Below are positions 1 through 8,222 of a stretch of 64,000 bases of DNA, piece by piece. A program made the translations under genes and the position numbers. The number at the start of each line of letters is the position of its first letter. The stretch's first letter is position 1. A model generated the notes under the pieces. The model was given only the letters and a program-made list of their open reading frames with translations, made no database searches and had not been told where the DNA came from. The stretch is from Christiangramia echinicola DSM 19838 (GTDB lineage Bacteria; Bacteroidota; Bacteroidia; Flavobacteriales; Flavobacteriaceae), in assembly GCF_000423065.1 (NCBI RefSeq), contig NZ_AUHG01000012.1:124001-188000 (forward strand), in the 5' to 3' direction.

Positions 1-1030
1 ACTGAAGGCATTCATCAACAACTTTATTATGCATTTCTGTGGCAGAAAACTTTGCCATTGAAGCGCTTTCAGCAGTAAGTTTATGATTTGATAATAATAT
101 AGTGCAACGATCTAAAAATGCCTGATGTACTTGTAATTGTGTTGCACACTCCGCTAATTTAAATTGAGTGTTTTGAAATGCACCAATTGGTTGTTTAAAA
201 GCTGTTCTCGTCGAGGTATATTCAATCGTATTTTCTATAGCACCTTCAGCTCCGCCAATAGCATTTAGAGCGACAATTAATCGTTCTCTGGCCAATTCTT
301 TCATCATTATTTTGAAACCTGAACCTTCGACACCTAATAAATTCTCTTTTGGAACTTTTACATTATCAAAAAATAATTCGCAGGTATCCTGTGCTTTCAT
401 ACCAATTTTCTTGAAAGGAATTCCTTTTTCAAATCCTTCAGAATCACTTTCAATTATCAGTAAGGATATGCCCTCTTTATCTGTACCACTATTGGTCTTA
501 ACTGCAACTATAGACATATTACTCATATAACCATTTGTGATAAAAGTTTTCTGTCCATTTACCAGGTAATGGTCACCCTTATCTATTGCCCTGGTTGTAA
601 TTGCCTGGAGGTCACTACCACAATCTGGCTCAGTCATTCCCAGAGAAGTAATCATTTTTCCTGAAGCCATTTTAGGAAGATATTTTAGTTTTTGAGCCTC
701 GGTTCCATATTTTAAAAGGTATGGGGCAATAACATCTGAATGAAGAGAAAAACCTGGTCCGGAAACACCTTTTTTTGCCAATTCTTCTATGAACAATGCA
801 CTAAAACTGAAATCTAATCCGCCACCACCATACTCTTCAGGTATATCTATACATAACAATCCCAATTCACCCGCACGTTCCCATATTTCACGACTAACCA
901 TTCCATTTTTCTCCCATTCTTCTATCTGATCCAACATTTCATTATTGATGAAATCCTGAATCATTTTCTGGGTCATTATATGTTCTTCTGATGAATATAT
1001 TTCACGCTCTAATAATACATTGTCTAACAT
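1..1030 (-). CDS. acyl-CoA dehydrogenase (3' end outside window)
   Basis: The reverse strand is open from an ATG at 1028-1030 to the window edge, about 343 codons without a stop. The translation reads as a flavin-dependent acyl-CoA dehydrogenase, which makes the alpha-beta double bond in an acyl-CoA thioester in beta-oxidation or branched-chain amino acid breakdown. Recognisable parts are the N-terminal helical region with IPEEYGGGGLDF, the middle-domain signature MTEPDCGSD, the segment NGQKTFITNG, and the C-terminal helical domain with RTAFKQPIGAFQNTQFKLAE. The catalytic Glu region and C-terminus lie beyond base 1, so the precise subfamily cannot be set. The start is clean, with the protein beginning MLDNVLLERE. 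No neighbour in the window belongs to the same pathway. Confidence 0.93.
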   Translation of the reverse strand, partial: MLDNVLLEREIYSSEEHIMTQKMIQDFINNEMLDQIEEWEKNGMVSREIWERAGELGLLCIDIPEEYGGGGLDFSFSALFIEELAKKGVSGPGFSLHSDVIAPYLLKYGTEAQKLKYLPKMASGKMITSLGMTEPDCGSDLQAITTRAIDKGDHYLVNGQKTFITNGYMSNMSIVAVKTNSGTDKEGISLLIIESDSEGFEKGIPFKKIGMKAQDTCELFFDNVKVPKENLLGVEGSGFKIMMKELARERLIVALNAIGGAEGAIENTIEYTSTRTAFKQPIGAFQNTQFKLAECATQLQVHQAFLDRCTILLSNHKLTAESASMAKFSATEMHNKVVDECLQ

Positions 1031-1287
1031 AGCTCACCATTATTTAAATTATTATAGAATAAAAATCTTCAAGCTTATTTTACATAATCCTGAATGAGAA
1101 AGGGATTTCCTGAACACTTAATAATTTAGATATAAATGGGTTATAAATCAAACTTAATTTTCACCTAATAAAATACAAATATGAATTTTAGGTGGTTGAT
1201 GAGAGTTACTTAGGGTTTTAGGGATAAAAATAATAACCTTCTGGTGCATTATTTTCTTGGAACCCCAGATTATCCTAAAGGAATTCG

Positions 1288-1773
1288 TTACAGATAATCA
1301 GTAAAATTCTGCCTTAAGGATTGCAATTTCGGTTCAATATATACTTTACAAAAAGGCCTTTCAGGATCTGTTTTATAATAATTGGTTATCTCCTTTCTAG
1401 ATGCTTTATAAGTACCAAATTCATAAACCTTAGTGATAATTTCGTTTTGCTGAATTTCTTTAAGATCGTTCAGGATAAGATTTGCTTCTAATGATTGAGG
1501 TTTTGAAAATGTATAAATTGCTGAAAGGTATTTAAATCTCATGCTGTGATCTGAAGAACTATTATGGGTGTGAAGATGGATTTGAATCAAGTTATGAAGA
1601 GAGATCATTTCAGGATTAAAATGAACAATAACACCTTCGTAAAAGTTTTCCGGCTCATTCTTCACAGCAATATATCCTTGCTCCACCTGGTTTACTCCTT
1701 TAATCGACTGAAATACAGCCTCGGTACACCAATGGCAACCACCTCCGAATCCTATTTTTTCTAGTTCTTTCAA
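1288..1773 (-). CDS. divergent peptide-methionine sulfoxide reductase A family protein
   Basis: A 161-residue MsrA-like protein, which would reduce methionine-S-sulfoxide in proteins or free Met. The active-site region is GGGCHWCTEAVFQ with Cys13 and Cys16; the usual motif is GCFWG or GCFWC, so the conserved Phe is replaced by His. The following GY.GG and TGHAE blocks of classical MsrA are degenerate or missing, but RFKYLSAIY matches the usual YRSAIY strand. Length is slightly short for MsrA (usually about 170-210). It is probably cytosolic because there is no signal peptide. It may be a functional short MsrA variant or a paralogue with altered specificity; the family call is firm, the activity is inferred. 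It follows the lipoprotein gene upstream, from which it is separated by a terminator hairpin. Confidence 0.82.
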   Translation of the reverse strand: MKELEKIGFGGGCHWCTEAVFQSIKGVNQVEQGYIAVKNEPENFYEGVIVHFNPEMISLHNLIQIHLHTHNSSSDHSMRFKYLSAIYTFSKPQSLEANLILNDLKEIQQNEIITKVYEFGTYKASRKEITNYYKTDPERPFCKVYIEPKLQSLRQNFTDYL

Positions 1774-1789
1774 ATTAAATTAAATAAAA

Positions 1790-1818
1790 AACCGGTATTA
1801 AGATAACTAATACCGGTT
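1790..1818 (-). terminator. hairpin terminator after the PepSY-like lipoprotein gene
   Basis: AACCGGTATTA at 1790-1800 pairs perfectly with TAATACCGGTT at 1808-1818 (7-nt loop). On the reverse strand the hairpin is followed by a T-rich run, as expected for intrinsic termination of the gene at 1867-2304. Confidence 0.8.
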
Positions 1819-1866
1819 AATTCAAAGTCCCGGTATAATACTTCGGGATCTCCATATTTGAAATAT

Positions 1867-2304
1867 TTATTCAATTATAGATCCGTCTTCACGAAACATA
1901 ACATCTTTATTTTTTCCTTTTTGCTTGAATTCCACATCATAAAATTCCCCTTTTTTAGCACTTTGAACATGCTCTACTTCAGTGATCTCATAATCTGAAT
2001 ATTGCTCTTCGATTACTTTTTTTATTGCATCTGGCAGATTCTTCTTTTTTATGTCATTCTCCGTCTCAACCCAGGTTCCATCAGCGTTAAAGTCGGCTCG
2101 GTATTTCTCCCCGTCCTGCTTGAAATGCGATTCCCAGTAGCCATGTTCATCCTGTTCACAGTCTGGATCATTTTCTCCGGGATATTTTGTTTGAAAGGCC
2201 ATTTTAACTGCCTCTGGAGCATCCTCTTTCTTATCATTTTTTTCCTGGCAACTTAGTAGACCTACAGTAAGACATCCTGCTATAAAAATTGAAATTTTTC
2301 TCAT
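1867..2304 (-). CDS. PepSY-like periplasmic lipoprotein
   Basis: A 145-residue lipoprotein. Residues 1-18 form a lipoprotein signal peptide ending in LLSC, so Cys19 would be acylated; the residues after it (QEKN) are charged. The mature part contains two similar blocks, each with YWESHF or YDVEF strand patterns and FNADGTWVE / FREDGSIIE beta hairpins, typical of the PepSY-like, beta-lactamase-inhibitor-like fold common as small lipoproteins in Bacteroidota. Such proteins bind peptides or inhibit proteases in some cases, but the ligand here is unknown. It stands alone, with a palindrome in the upstream region at 2342-2355 and its own terminator. Confidence 0.75.
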   Translation of the reverse strand: MRKISIFIAGCLTVGLLSCQEKNDKKEDAPEAVKMAFQTKYPGENDPDCEQDEHGYWESHFKQDGEKYRADFNADGTWVETENDIKKKNLPDAIKKVIEEQYSDYEITEVEHVQSAKKGEFYDVEFKQKGKNKDVMFREDGSIIE

Positions 2305-2341
2305 GATTCTTATTTTTTATAAAACTATAAAGGACTGTAAA

Positions 2342-2355
2342 ATTAGGCGCCTAAT
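2342..2355. promoter_or_regulatory. perfect 14-bp palindrome in a divergent promoter region
   Basis: ATTAGGCGCCTAAT is a perfect dyad 37 bp upstream of the lipoprotein gene (reverse) and 82 bp upstream of the acetyltransferase (forward). Its GC centre stands out in AT-rich intergenic DNA. It may be an operator; no regulator is known to me for this site. Confidence 0.4.
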
Positions 2356-2437
2356 GAAATCATAAAGTTTGAACTACTTGTAATAAGGATATTTTCTGAA
2401 AATATGATTAACTTAATTATTTCAATGCTAAAGAAAA

Positions 2438-2887
2438 ATGATAAGAATTAATAGAACGAATTCTGACGATCCAGATTTTGTAAAACTGGTTAAGGAACTG
2501 GATAAATATCTGGCTATTTGCGATGGAGAGGAGCATGATTTCTACGATCAATTTAATAAACTAGATAAAATTAAACATGTAGTAGTTTTATATGCAGAAG
2601 AAGATGCCGTTGCTTGTGGAGCTATAAAGGAGTACGCTCCTGGGGTTGTGGAGATTAAAAGAATGTTCGTTAAACCAAATGCCCGAAATAAAGGTTATGC
2701 CAGTAAAATACTCCGAATACTGGAACTCTGGGCTCAGGAATTAGGTTATAGTAAATGTATCCTGGAAACAGGATTACGGCAGATTGAGGCAATAGGATTG
2801 TACAATCGGAATAATTATAAGGTAATTAAGAATTATGGACCTTACGAAGGCATGCCGAATAGTAAATGTTATGAGAAAGAATTATAA
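2438..2887 (+). CDS. GNAT family N-acetyltransferase
   Basis: A 149-residue protein with the Gcn5-related acetyltransferase fold. The central strand and acetyl-CoA pyrophosphate loop read EIKRMFVKPNARNKGYASKIL, with the R-x-x-G-x-A type motif at about residues 83-88, followed by the alpha3 helix and the ETGLRQIEAIGLYNRNNY segment of motif B. It transfers an acetyl group from acetyl-CoA to an unknown amine acceptor. The sequence is like the YhbS/PaiA-style small acetyltransferases often found alone. It is cytosolic and monocistronic, ending right at a strong hairpin terminator shared with the convergent protease gene. Confidence 0.88.
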   Translation: MIRINRTNSDDPDFVKLVKELDKYLAICDGEEHDFYDQFNKLDKIKHVVVLYAEEDAVACGAIKEYAPGVVEIKRMFVKPNARNKGYASKILRILELWAQELGYSKCILETGLRQIEAIGLYNRNNYKVIKNYGPYEGMPNSKCYEKEL

Positions 2888-2920
2888 ATAATAAGCGCGA
2901 CCTAAGCCGCGCTTATTATT
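2887..2920. terminator. bidirectional terminator
   Basis: AATAATAAGCGCG at 2887-2899 and CGCGCTTATTATT at 2908-2920 form a perfect 13-bp stem with an 8-nt loop between two converging genes (acetyltransferase and M16 peptidase). Confidence 0.85.
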
Positions 2921-2936
2921 TAATATTTTAATCTAA

Positions 2937-5777
2937 TTACTGACCCACTTCAACAGGTTCCGCATTTAGATCTAGCTCAATTACAGGCTTTCCTAGTTTT
3001 TTAACCTCCTCTAATTGAGTTGCCTTATCTCCAACAACTACATAGATCATCTCATTTTCATTAAGATATTTCTTAATAACGTCTCTAAAATCGTCAACCT
3101 CCATATCCATTAGATCTTCTTGTTGATCTTCGATAAAATCTTCTTGCTTTTTATATTTACTTATCTCCCTAAGAATTCCAAGCTTGGCTCCCAGACTTTC
3201 GTAAGATCGAGTATTTTCTTTTAATAACTTATTCTGTGTTAATTTCACTTCTTCTTCCCCAAAATCTGATGCATAATTCTGCACCATCTCCTGAATGATC
3301 TCTAAGGATGATAAAGTTGCATTAGCCCTTACGCTGGTTGTAATGTAGAATGGAGAAACTTCAAGGTTTTCAGAAATACCCGAATATGCTCCATAAGTAT
3401 ATCCTTTTTCTATTCTTAATGTTTGAAAAAGCTTACCGCTGGAACCACCTCCAAGTATCTCATTTGCATAATTTAATTCATCTGAATCTTCATTGTTTTC
3501 AGATAAAGCTAATTTTCCAATAAGAATCACAGATTGTTTTGCATCTGGAACATCTACAAAATATAGCGTCCCAGCTTTCCCCTGAGGATCTATTTCATCC
3601 TTAGTTAATGCAGGAGCCTCAGTATTCCATTTATCTGCCATTTTCTGTAATACCCCTTCTACCCTATCCTTCTCAATTTCTCCGGCTATATGAAAACTGG
3701 CATTTTCTGGAGATAGCTTTTTATAATATGCCTTTAGGTCTTCCATAGTAATCGCCTCTGCTGTTTCCAGTGTGCCACTACCCGGGATACCATAACTATT
3801 TTCTGGCCCGTATAATAATTCATAAAAAACCATTGATGCTATCGCTCTAGGATTTGCTTCTCTACCTTTAAGACTGGTTTCCAGTGCCTTTTTTAAACGT
3901 TCATATTCATTTCTATCCCATCTTGGTTCCAGCAAGATCTCCTGAACCAATTTCATGGTTTCGTCAAAATTCCTGGCAAGGCAGGTACCACCAATATGAA
4001 ATTCTTCATTAGAACTCGACATGTAAATGTTAGCTCCTAATAATCCTATGGCTTCTTCAAGTTCTGCCGGAGTTCTATTTGCAGTTCCCTGCATCAATAA
4101 ATCACTAAGCATAGAAGCAACCCCGGTTTTCCCTTTGGGATCTAATAATTGCCCCCCTGGGATCGTAATATCAAATTGAATCAATGGAACTTCATTATTC
4201 TCAATCCCGAAAACATTCATACCATTATTTAGCTCTGCAGTCCAGACATCTGGAGCTTTAAACAAAGGAAGCTCTCCAAAACCAGGTTCGCTTCTGTCAT
4301 ATTTTGATGGAGTTTTTTCATATTCTGCTTCTTCACCCTGACTTACCTCTTCGCTAGCCACGTCATTCTTAACCTCTTCTATCCATACTTCTGCTTGCTC
4401 AGATCCTTTTACGGCGAGTTCTATATTGTCTTTAGGAACAACGCTTGTCATTACGTAATTCTTCCCTTTAATGTATTGTTTATAGACACGCATTACATCG
4501 TCTTGAGTAACGGCATTCGTTAGTTTTGCAGTGGTTCCTAAATATCCAGGATCGCCATTAAATTCGTTATCCCTAACCAATTGAAAAGCTTTATTTAGAA
4601 CTGTGCTTACTCCCTGGTAAAGTTGAGTTTCAAGTTCAGCTTTTATCCTTTTTAATTCTTCTTTACTAACGCCGTTTTCTTCAAACCTGGATAAACCATT
4701 TTCTATGGCGAGTTTTACACTATCAAGGTCTGTATTGGCATTCGCCCTGACTCTGAACACAAATTCGCCCGCCAGCTCACTGCTGCTCTGGTAAGTAGAA
4801 ATATTCGGAGCCAACTTACCTTCCTCTACTACGGTCTGGTATAAAGGAGACTTCTTGCTTCCACTTAAAATTTGACCTAATATCTGAAGAGCATACATGT
4901 CTTTGTTATAATCCTCAACTGTTGGAAATACCATTCTTAATTCTGGTAATCTTGCAAAGTTATCTTCAAAATAAAGAGACTTGGTTTGCTCTAAATCAAC
5001 AGGCATTGCTGAAAGAGGCTCCACTTCGGGTCCTGAAGGAATCTCACCAAACCATCTTTTAACCAGCTCTTTGGTTTCTTCAATATTAATATCACCTGCT
5101 ATTACGAGAGAAGCATTAGAAGCGCCGTAATATTGGTTATAAAAGTCCTTAACATCTTCTAAAGTGGCCGACTGAAGATCTGGCAATTGACCTATTACAG
5201 TCCAGTTATAAGGATGTTCTTCCGGATACAGATTTTTTCTAATGATTTCGTCTGTATATCCATAAGGTGCATTATCCACACGTTCTCTTTTTTCATTCTT
5301 TACTACCTGCTTTTCACGCTCCAGTGCAGATTCTGTAACAGTATTGATCATATACCCGAATCTATCAGAATCTATCCAAAGGATCTTTTCGAAAGCATCT
5401 TTAGGTACTACTTCATAATAAACAGTTCCATCGCTCCAGGTTCCACCATTACGGCTTCCACCCCACTCCGGGATCATTTTTCTGTTTGCTCCTACAGGCA
5501 CATTTTCCGAATCATTAAAACTCATATGCTCAAAGAAATGGGCAAATCCTGTCTTACCTGGTTTTTCTCTATTAGATCCAACGTGCATCATGGTTGCGAC
5601 AGCTACTATAGGATCACTATGATCTTCGTGAAGAATAACCTCCAGGCCATTTTCTAAAGTGAATTTTTCGTAATCTATTTTAAAATCGATCCCAGATGAA
5701 ACATCCTTATCGTTCTGTGAGGAAATACTGCCAGATATTATAAATGATAATACCAGCATTAAATAAAGTTTCTGCAT
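2937..5777 (-). CDS. secreted M16 family zinc metallopeptidase, two-unit form
   Basis: A 946-residue pitrilysin/insulinase-family protease. Residues 1-20 look like a signal peptide, so it acts in the periplasm or outside the cell. The N-terminal peptidase unit carries the inverted zinc motif HFFEH (His80, Glu83, His84), with the downstream helix SALEREKQVVKNEKRER supplying the third ligand region. A second, catalytically silent M16 repeat (about residues 500-930) has the glycine-rich GGGSSGKLFQTLR segment and no HxxEH. This is the usual one-chain active/inactive clam-shell arrangement seen in Bacteroidota. It likely degrades oligopeptides. It is transcribed alone from 5777; upstream is 169 bp of intergenic DNA. 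Confidence 0.93.
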   Translation of the reverse strand: MQKLYLMLVLSFIISGSISSQNDKDVSSGIDFKIDYEKFTLENGLEVILHEDHSDPIVAVATMMHVGSNREKPGKTGFAHFFEHMSFNDSENVPVGANRKMIPEWGGSRNGGTWSDGTVYYEVVPKDAFEKILWIDSDRFGYMINTVTESALEREKQVVKNEKRERVDNAPYGYTDEIIRKNLYPEEHPYNWTVIGQLPDLQSATLEDVKDFYNQYYGASNASLVIAGDINIEETKELVKRWFGEIPSGPEVEPLSAMPVDLEQTKSLYFEDNFARLPELRMVFPTVEDYNKDMYALQILGQILSGSKKSPLYQTVVEEGKLAPNISTYQSSSELAGEFVFRVRANANTDLDSVKLAIENGLSRFEENGVSKEELKRIKAELETQLYQGVSTVLNKAFQLVRDNEFNGDPGYLGTTAKLTNAVTQDDVMRVYKQYIKGKNYVMTSVVPKDNIELAVKGSEQAEVWIEEVKNDVASEEVSQGEEAEYEKTPSKYDRSEPGFGELPLFKAPDVWTAELNNGMNVFGIENNEVPLIQFDITIPGGQLLDPKGKTGVASMLSDLLMQGTANRTPAELEEAIGLLGANIYMSSSNEEFHIGGTCLARNFDETMKLVQEILLEPRWDRNEYERLKKALETSLKGREANPRAIASMVFYELLYGPENSYGIPGSGTLETAEAITMEDLKAYYKKLSPENASFHIAGEIEKDRVEGVLQKMADKWNTEAPALTKDEIDPQGKAGTLYFVDVPDAKQSVILIGKLALSENNEDSDELNYANEILGGGSSGKLFQTLRIEKGYTYGAYSGISENLEVSPFYITTSVRANATLSSLEIIQEMVQNYASDFGEEEVKLTQNKLLKENTRSYESLGAKLGILREISKYKKQEDFIEDQQEDLMDMEVDDFRDVIKKYLNENEMIYVVVGDKATQLEEVKKLGKPVIELDLNAEPVEVGQ

Positions 5778-5946
5778 TCTTAAGTTTTTAAGGTTATCTC
5801 CTTAAAAATAAGAATTTATAATAAATAGTATCTGGTTATCAGAATTACGTTAATCTAAACAACAATTAGATCAGGTAACACCTCCGATCTGGATAGTGAA
5901 AACTATTTTTGAATCTATATATTTTAATGAACCAGTAAAAGAATAT

Positions 5947-7026
5947 TTATTCTGAAAACTTTCTTTTGCTTAAGAGGATTCCAAAAGGTTTCAATTCACT
6001 GATATTAAGAAGAACTACCGTAATAATACCTATTACTGGAATTGCCAGAATCATCCCAATAATTCCCCAAACCATATTTCCTAAAATAACTGAAATTATA
6101 ATGAAGAATGGGTGTACATCTACTTTCTCCCCTACTATATAAGGCTGTAGAACATAACTTTCCACAAACTGGGTTATTGTAAAGGTTAGTGCTATGCCAA
6201 TAAGAACAGTAGTGTCTCCAGAACTTAAAAATCCGAAAGCTACGGCCATGACAAATCCAATGATATTTCCAATGTAAGGGATAAGGGTAAGAACCGAAGC
6301 TATTACACTTACCAATATAAAATTATTTACTCCAGATATTCCTAGTCCAATAGAATAAAGAATAGCCAGTAAGCCCATTAATATTAGTTTACCAAGAAGA
6401 TATTGTGGGGCTACTTTTGCCGATTTATTTATAATGTTTTTTACCGTGTTCCTTTTTTCATCAGGAAAAATTCGGAGTAAAAAATCCTTAAAGACATCCC
6501 TGTAGTTAAGCAAAAAGAATACATATACGAACGTGAGCAGATAATTGGCCAGAAAGCTTGATAAACCACTCATAAATGCTTTAATCCTTTCACTAGTACT
6601 GGAACTAGTGCCAGATGAATCATTCTTAGCTTCCTTGATGTCTTCCTTATCTAATGGTGAATGCTCTAAAGCAAACTCTTTTGCCTGTTCTATCTTTGGG
6701 GTCATTGTTTCCTGAATCGCTGGCCAGTCTTCAGCAAAAGAACGTATCTGGTAAGAAACAAGAGCCAATAGGCCTATTGAAATTAAAAAGAGCAGCAGGC
6801 TGTTTAATATCGCAGCTAAAGATCTTTTCATTTTCTTCTCCATTAACTGGGATAAAGGTAAAACTACAAGACTTAAGATTACAGCTGTAAGTAAGGGGGC
6901 GAAAAAACCTTTGGCCTTCGTTAATCCAAGGAATAAAAAATAGGTAGCAACTATTAATGCTGTAATATAAAATAACAGCTTTTTTTTAGTGATCATTTGG
7001 TTAGTTTTCTGGAATGGTAGTCCCAA
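5947..7026 (-). CDS. AI-2E family transporter (PerM/DUF20 type membrane protein)
   Basis: A polytopic inner-membrane protein of the AI-2E exporter family, with about eight membrane segments. The first lie at residues 15-60, then a soluble, charged periplasmic or cytosolic insertion at about 95-150, then segments including FILVSVIASVLTLIPYIGNIIG, which carries the family signature PYIGNIIG, and the C-terminal region DVHPFFIIISVILGNMVWGIIG. The open frame allows a start at 7026, but the second Met (MITKKK, base 6996) is the more natural start because the first ten residues do not resemble the family. The substrate is not known; family members have been linked to AI-2 export and to sodium/proton exchange. 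It is monocistronic. Confidence 0.88.
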   Translation of the reverse strand: MGLPFQKTNQMITKKKLLFYITALIVATYFLFLGLTKAKGFFAPLLTAVILSLVVLPLSQLMEKKMKRSLAAILNSLLLFLISIGLLALVSYQIRSFAEDWPAIQETMTPKIEQAKEFALEHSPLDKEDIKEAKNDSSGTSSSTSERIKAFMSGLSSFLANYLLTFVYVFFLLNYRDVFKDFLLRIFPDEKRNTVKNIINKSAKVAPQYLLGKLILMGLLAILYSIGLGISGVNNFILVSVIASVLTLIPYIGNIIGFVMAVAFGFLSSGDTTVLIGIALTFTITQFVESYVLQPYIVGEKVDVHPFFIIISVILGNMVWGIIGMILAIPVIGIITVVLLNISELKPFGILLSKRKFSE

Positions 7027-7369
7027 TATCGGAAATGTTTTATCTACTTTCTATTAAAGAAATCAAAAAGCTCTCTTTACTTCATAGATAATTGAAATTG
7101 AAGTAGAAAAAAAATGTAGCAGTTGGATCTAAATTGCAATTTATAGGATAAATGAACTGGTTTTTCTAATTATAGAACTGGACCTTATATAAGAGCTTGT
7201 TCTATTAGAAACCGAAAAGGTTATAGAAGATCTTAGTACAGAGGTTAAGCAGATTAGATCCAAGGCATAGGAAGTGTATTACCCAAGTGTGATCTCTAAA
7301 ACTTACAATCGTATAAATTAAAAAAGCCATCATTTCTGATGGCTTTAAGTTTTCAAAAGGAAAAACTAA
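7027..7369. other. intergenic stretch between AI-2E gene and csp cluster
   Basis: About 340 bp with no convincing gene. An in-frame stretch of 23 codons at about 7191-7270 has a helical composition but no start and a stop on both sides, so it may be a decayed remnant. The only clear element is the csp terminator near the right end. Confidence 0.5.
7323..7346 (-). terminator. terminator after csp copy 1
   Basis: AAAGCCATCA at 7323-7332 and TGATGGCTTT at 7337-7346 form a 10-bp stem with a TTTC loop. On the reverse strand it is followed by a T run, placing it as the end of the csp cluster transcript. Confidence 0.85.
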
Positions 7370-7564
7370 TTAGTCGATTAGCTCAACATTAATAGCGTTT
7401 AATCCTTTTTTACCTTGCTCAGTTTCGAACTGAACTTTATCGTCTTCACGAATATCATCGATAAGTCCACTTGAGTGTACAAAGATATCTTCGTTAGATC
7501 CTTCAGCCTGAATAAAACCGAATCCTTTTGTATTATTGAAAAACTTTACTTTACCTTCTTGCAT
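7370..7564 (-). CDS. cold-shock protein, copy 1 of 3
   Basis: A 64-residue single-domain cold-shock protein (RNA chaperone, binds single-stranded RNA/DNA and keeps mRNA open at low temperature). RNP1 is KGFGFI (residues 13-18) and RNP2 is DIFVH (26-30), and the C-terminus is LNAINVELID. It differs from copies 2 and 3 at several positions (QAEG for KADD at 19-22, D for E, K for R, T for V, I for V), so it is the more diverged paralogue. It is last in a three-gene tandem set, with about 100 bp between copies, and its leader holds the same 36-nt structured element found before the other copies. Confidence 0.96.
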   Translation of the reverse strand: MQEGKVKFFNNTKGFGFIQAEGSNEDIFVHSSGLIDDIREDDKVQFETEQGKKGLNAINVELID

Positions 7565-7591
7565 TACTATACTTATTTATTGTTTATAAAT

Positions 7592-7627
7592 GCCGTTTTA
7601 TATTAAAGATCGTACGGCGAACGATCT
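7592..7627 (-). promoter_or_regulatory. 36-nt csp leader element (putative pseudoknot), copy 1
   Basis: On the reverse strand AGATCGT pairs with ACGATCT (7-bp stem). The loop sequence GCCGT can pair with ACGGC just downstream. This is H-type pseudoknot topology. It lies 27 nt upstream of the csp start. Against the other two copies, both helices are kept by base changes (C-G versus U-G pairs) and the length is the same. Confidence 0.6.
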
Positions 7628-7663
7628 GATTTATTTTTCAACTACCCATAGGCAGTTAAAAAT

Positions 7664-7858
7664 TTAGTCGATCACTTCAACGTTTACAGCGTTAAGGCCT
7701 TTTTTGCCTTGCTCAACTTCGAACTGTACTCTATCGTCTTCACGAATTTCATCGATAAGACCACTTGAGTGAACGAAGATATCTTCGTTTGAATCATCAG
7801 CTTTAATAAAACCAAATCCTTTGGTGTTATTGAAAAACTTTACTTTACCTTCTTGCAT
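7664..7858 (-). CDS. cold-shock protein, copy 2 of 3
   Basis: A 64-residue cold-shock domain protein with RNP1 KGFGFI (13-18) and RNP2 DIFVH (26-30). Its protein sequence is identical to copy 3, while the DNA differs at several third positions (for example the codons near 7724-7744 versus 8019-8039), so the identity is kept at protein level. Start context GTATAGTA-ATG is shared by all three copies. It is likely cytosolic and abundant at low temperature. Expression is probably controlled by the leader element at 7886-7921. Confidence 0.96.
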   Translation of the reverse strand: MQEGKVKFFNNTKGFGFIKADDSNEDIFVHSSGLIDEIREDDRVQFEVEQGKKGLNAVNVEVID

Positions 7859-7885
7859 TACTATACTATTAATTGTTACAAATTT

Positions 7886-7921
7886 GCCGTCCCTGTTTTA
7901 AGATCGTACGACATCCAATCT
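7886..7921 (-). promoter_or_regulatory. 36-nt csp leader element (putative pseudoknot), copy 2
   Basis: On the reverse strand AGATTG pairs with CGATCT (one G-U pair), and the loop GTCGT pairs with the downstream ACGGC (one U-G pair). The element has the same spacing and 36-nt length as copies 1 and 3 and lies 27 nt upstream of the ATG. Confidence 0.6.
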
Positions 7922-7958
7922 ACATTACGTTCAGATCTCTAAAGATTTCTGAAAATAA

Positions 7959-8153
7959 TTAGTCAATTACTTCAACGTTAACAGCGTTAAGGCCTTTTTT
8001 GCCTTGCTCAACTTCGAACTGTACTCTGTCGTCTTCACGAATTTCGTCAATAAGACCACTTGAGTGTACAAAGATGTCTTCGTTTGAATCGTCAGCTTTA
8101 ATAAAACCAAATCCTTTGGTGTTATTGAAAAACTTTACTTTACCTTCTTGCAT
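7959..8153 (-). CDS. cold-shock protein, copy 3 of 3
   Basis: A 64-residue cold-shock domain protein whose translation is identical to copy 2. RNP1 is KGFGFI (13-18) and RNP2 is DIFVH (26-30). It is the first csp after the fatty acid desaturase gene, which ends only 69 bp upstream. Its leader element begins 5 bp after the desaturase stop, so either its promoter lies inside the desaturase gene or the mRNA is shared and processed. Desaturase plus csp genes suggests a joint cold response (inference from function and order). Confidence 0.96.
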   Translation of the reverse strand: MQEGKVKFFNNTKGFGFIKADDSNEDIFVHSSGLIDEIREDDRVQFEVEQGKKGLNAVNVEVID

Positions 8154-8181
8154 TACTATACTTGTTATTATTTATAAAATT

Positions 8182-8217
8182 GCCGTCTTTGTTTAAAGAT
8201 CGTACGACATCCAATCT
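8182..8217 (-). promoter_or_regulatory. 36-nt csp leader element (putative pseudoknot), copy 3
   Basis: Reverse strand: AGATTG/CGATCT stem with the loop GTCGT complementary to ACGGC downstream. It is nearly identical to copy 2 in the helices but differs in the linker (TTAAACAAAG versus TAAAACAGGG), which supports selection on the paired parts. Confidence 0.6.
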
Positions 8218-8222
8218 TTTCC

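Noticed and set aside
5187-5657. Forward 156-codon frame inside the M16 peptidase gene
   Set aside because: Antisense shadow of the strongly supported protease gene; no family features.
7181-7270. Possible gene fragment of about 23 codons before the csp cluster
   Set aside because: No start codon, stops on both sides, no recognisable family; recorded only as a possible remnant.
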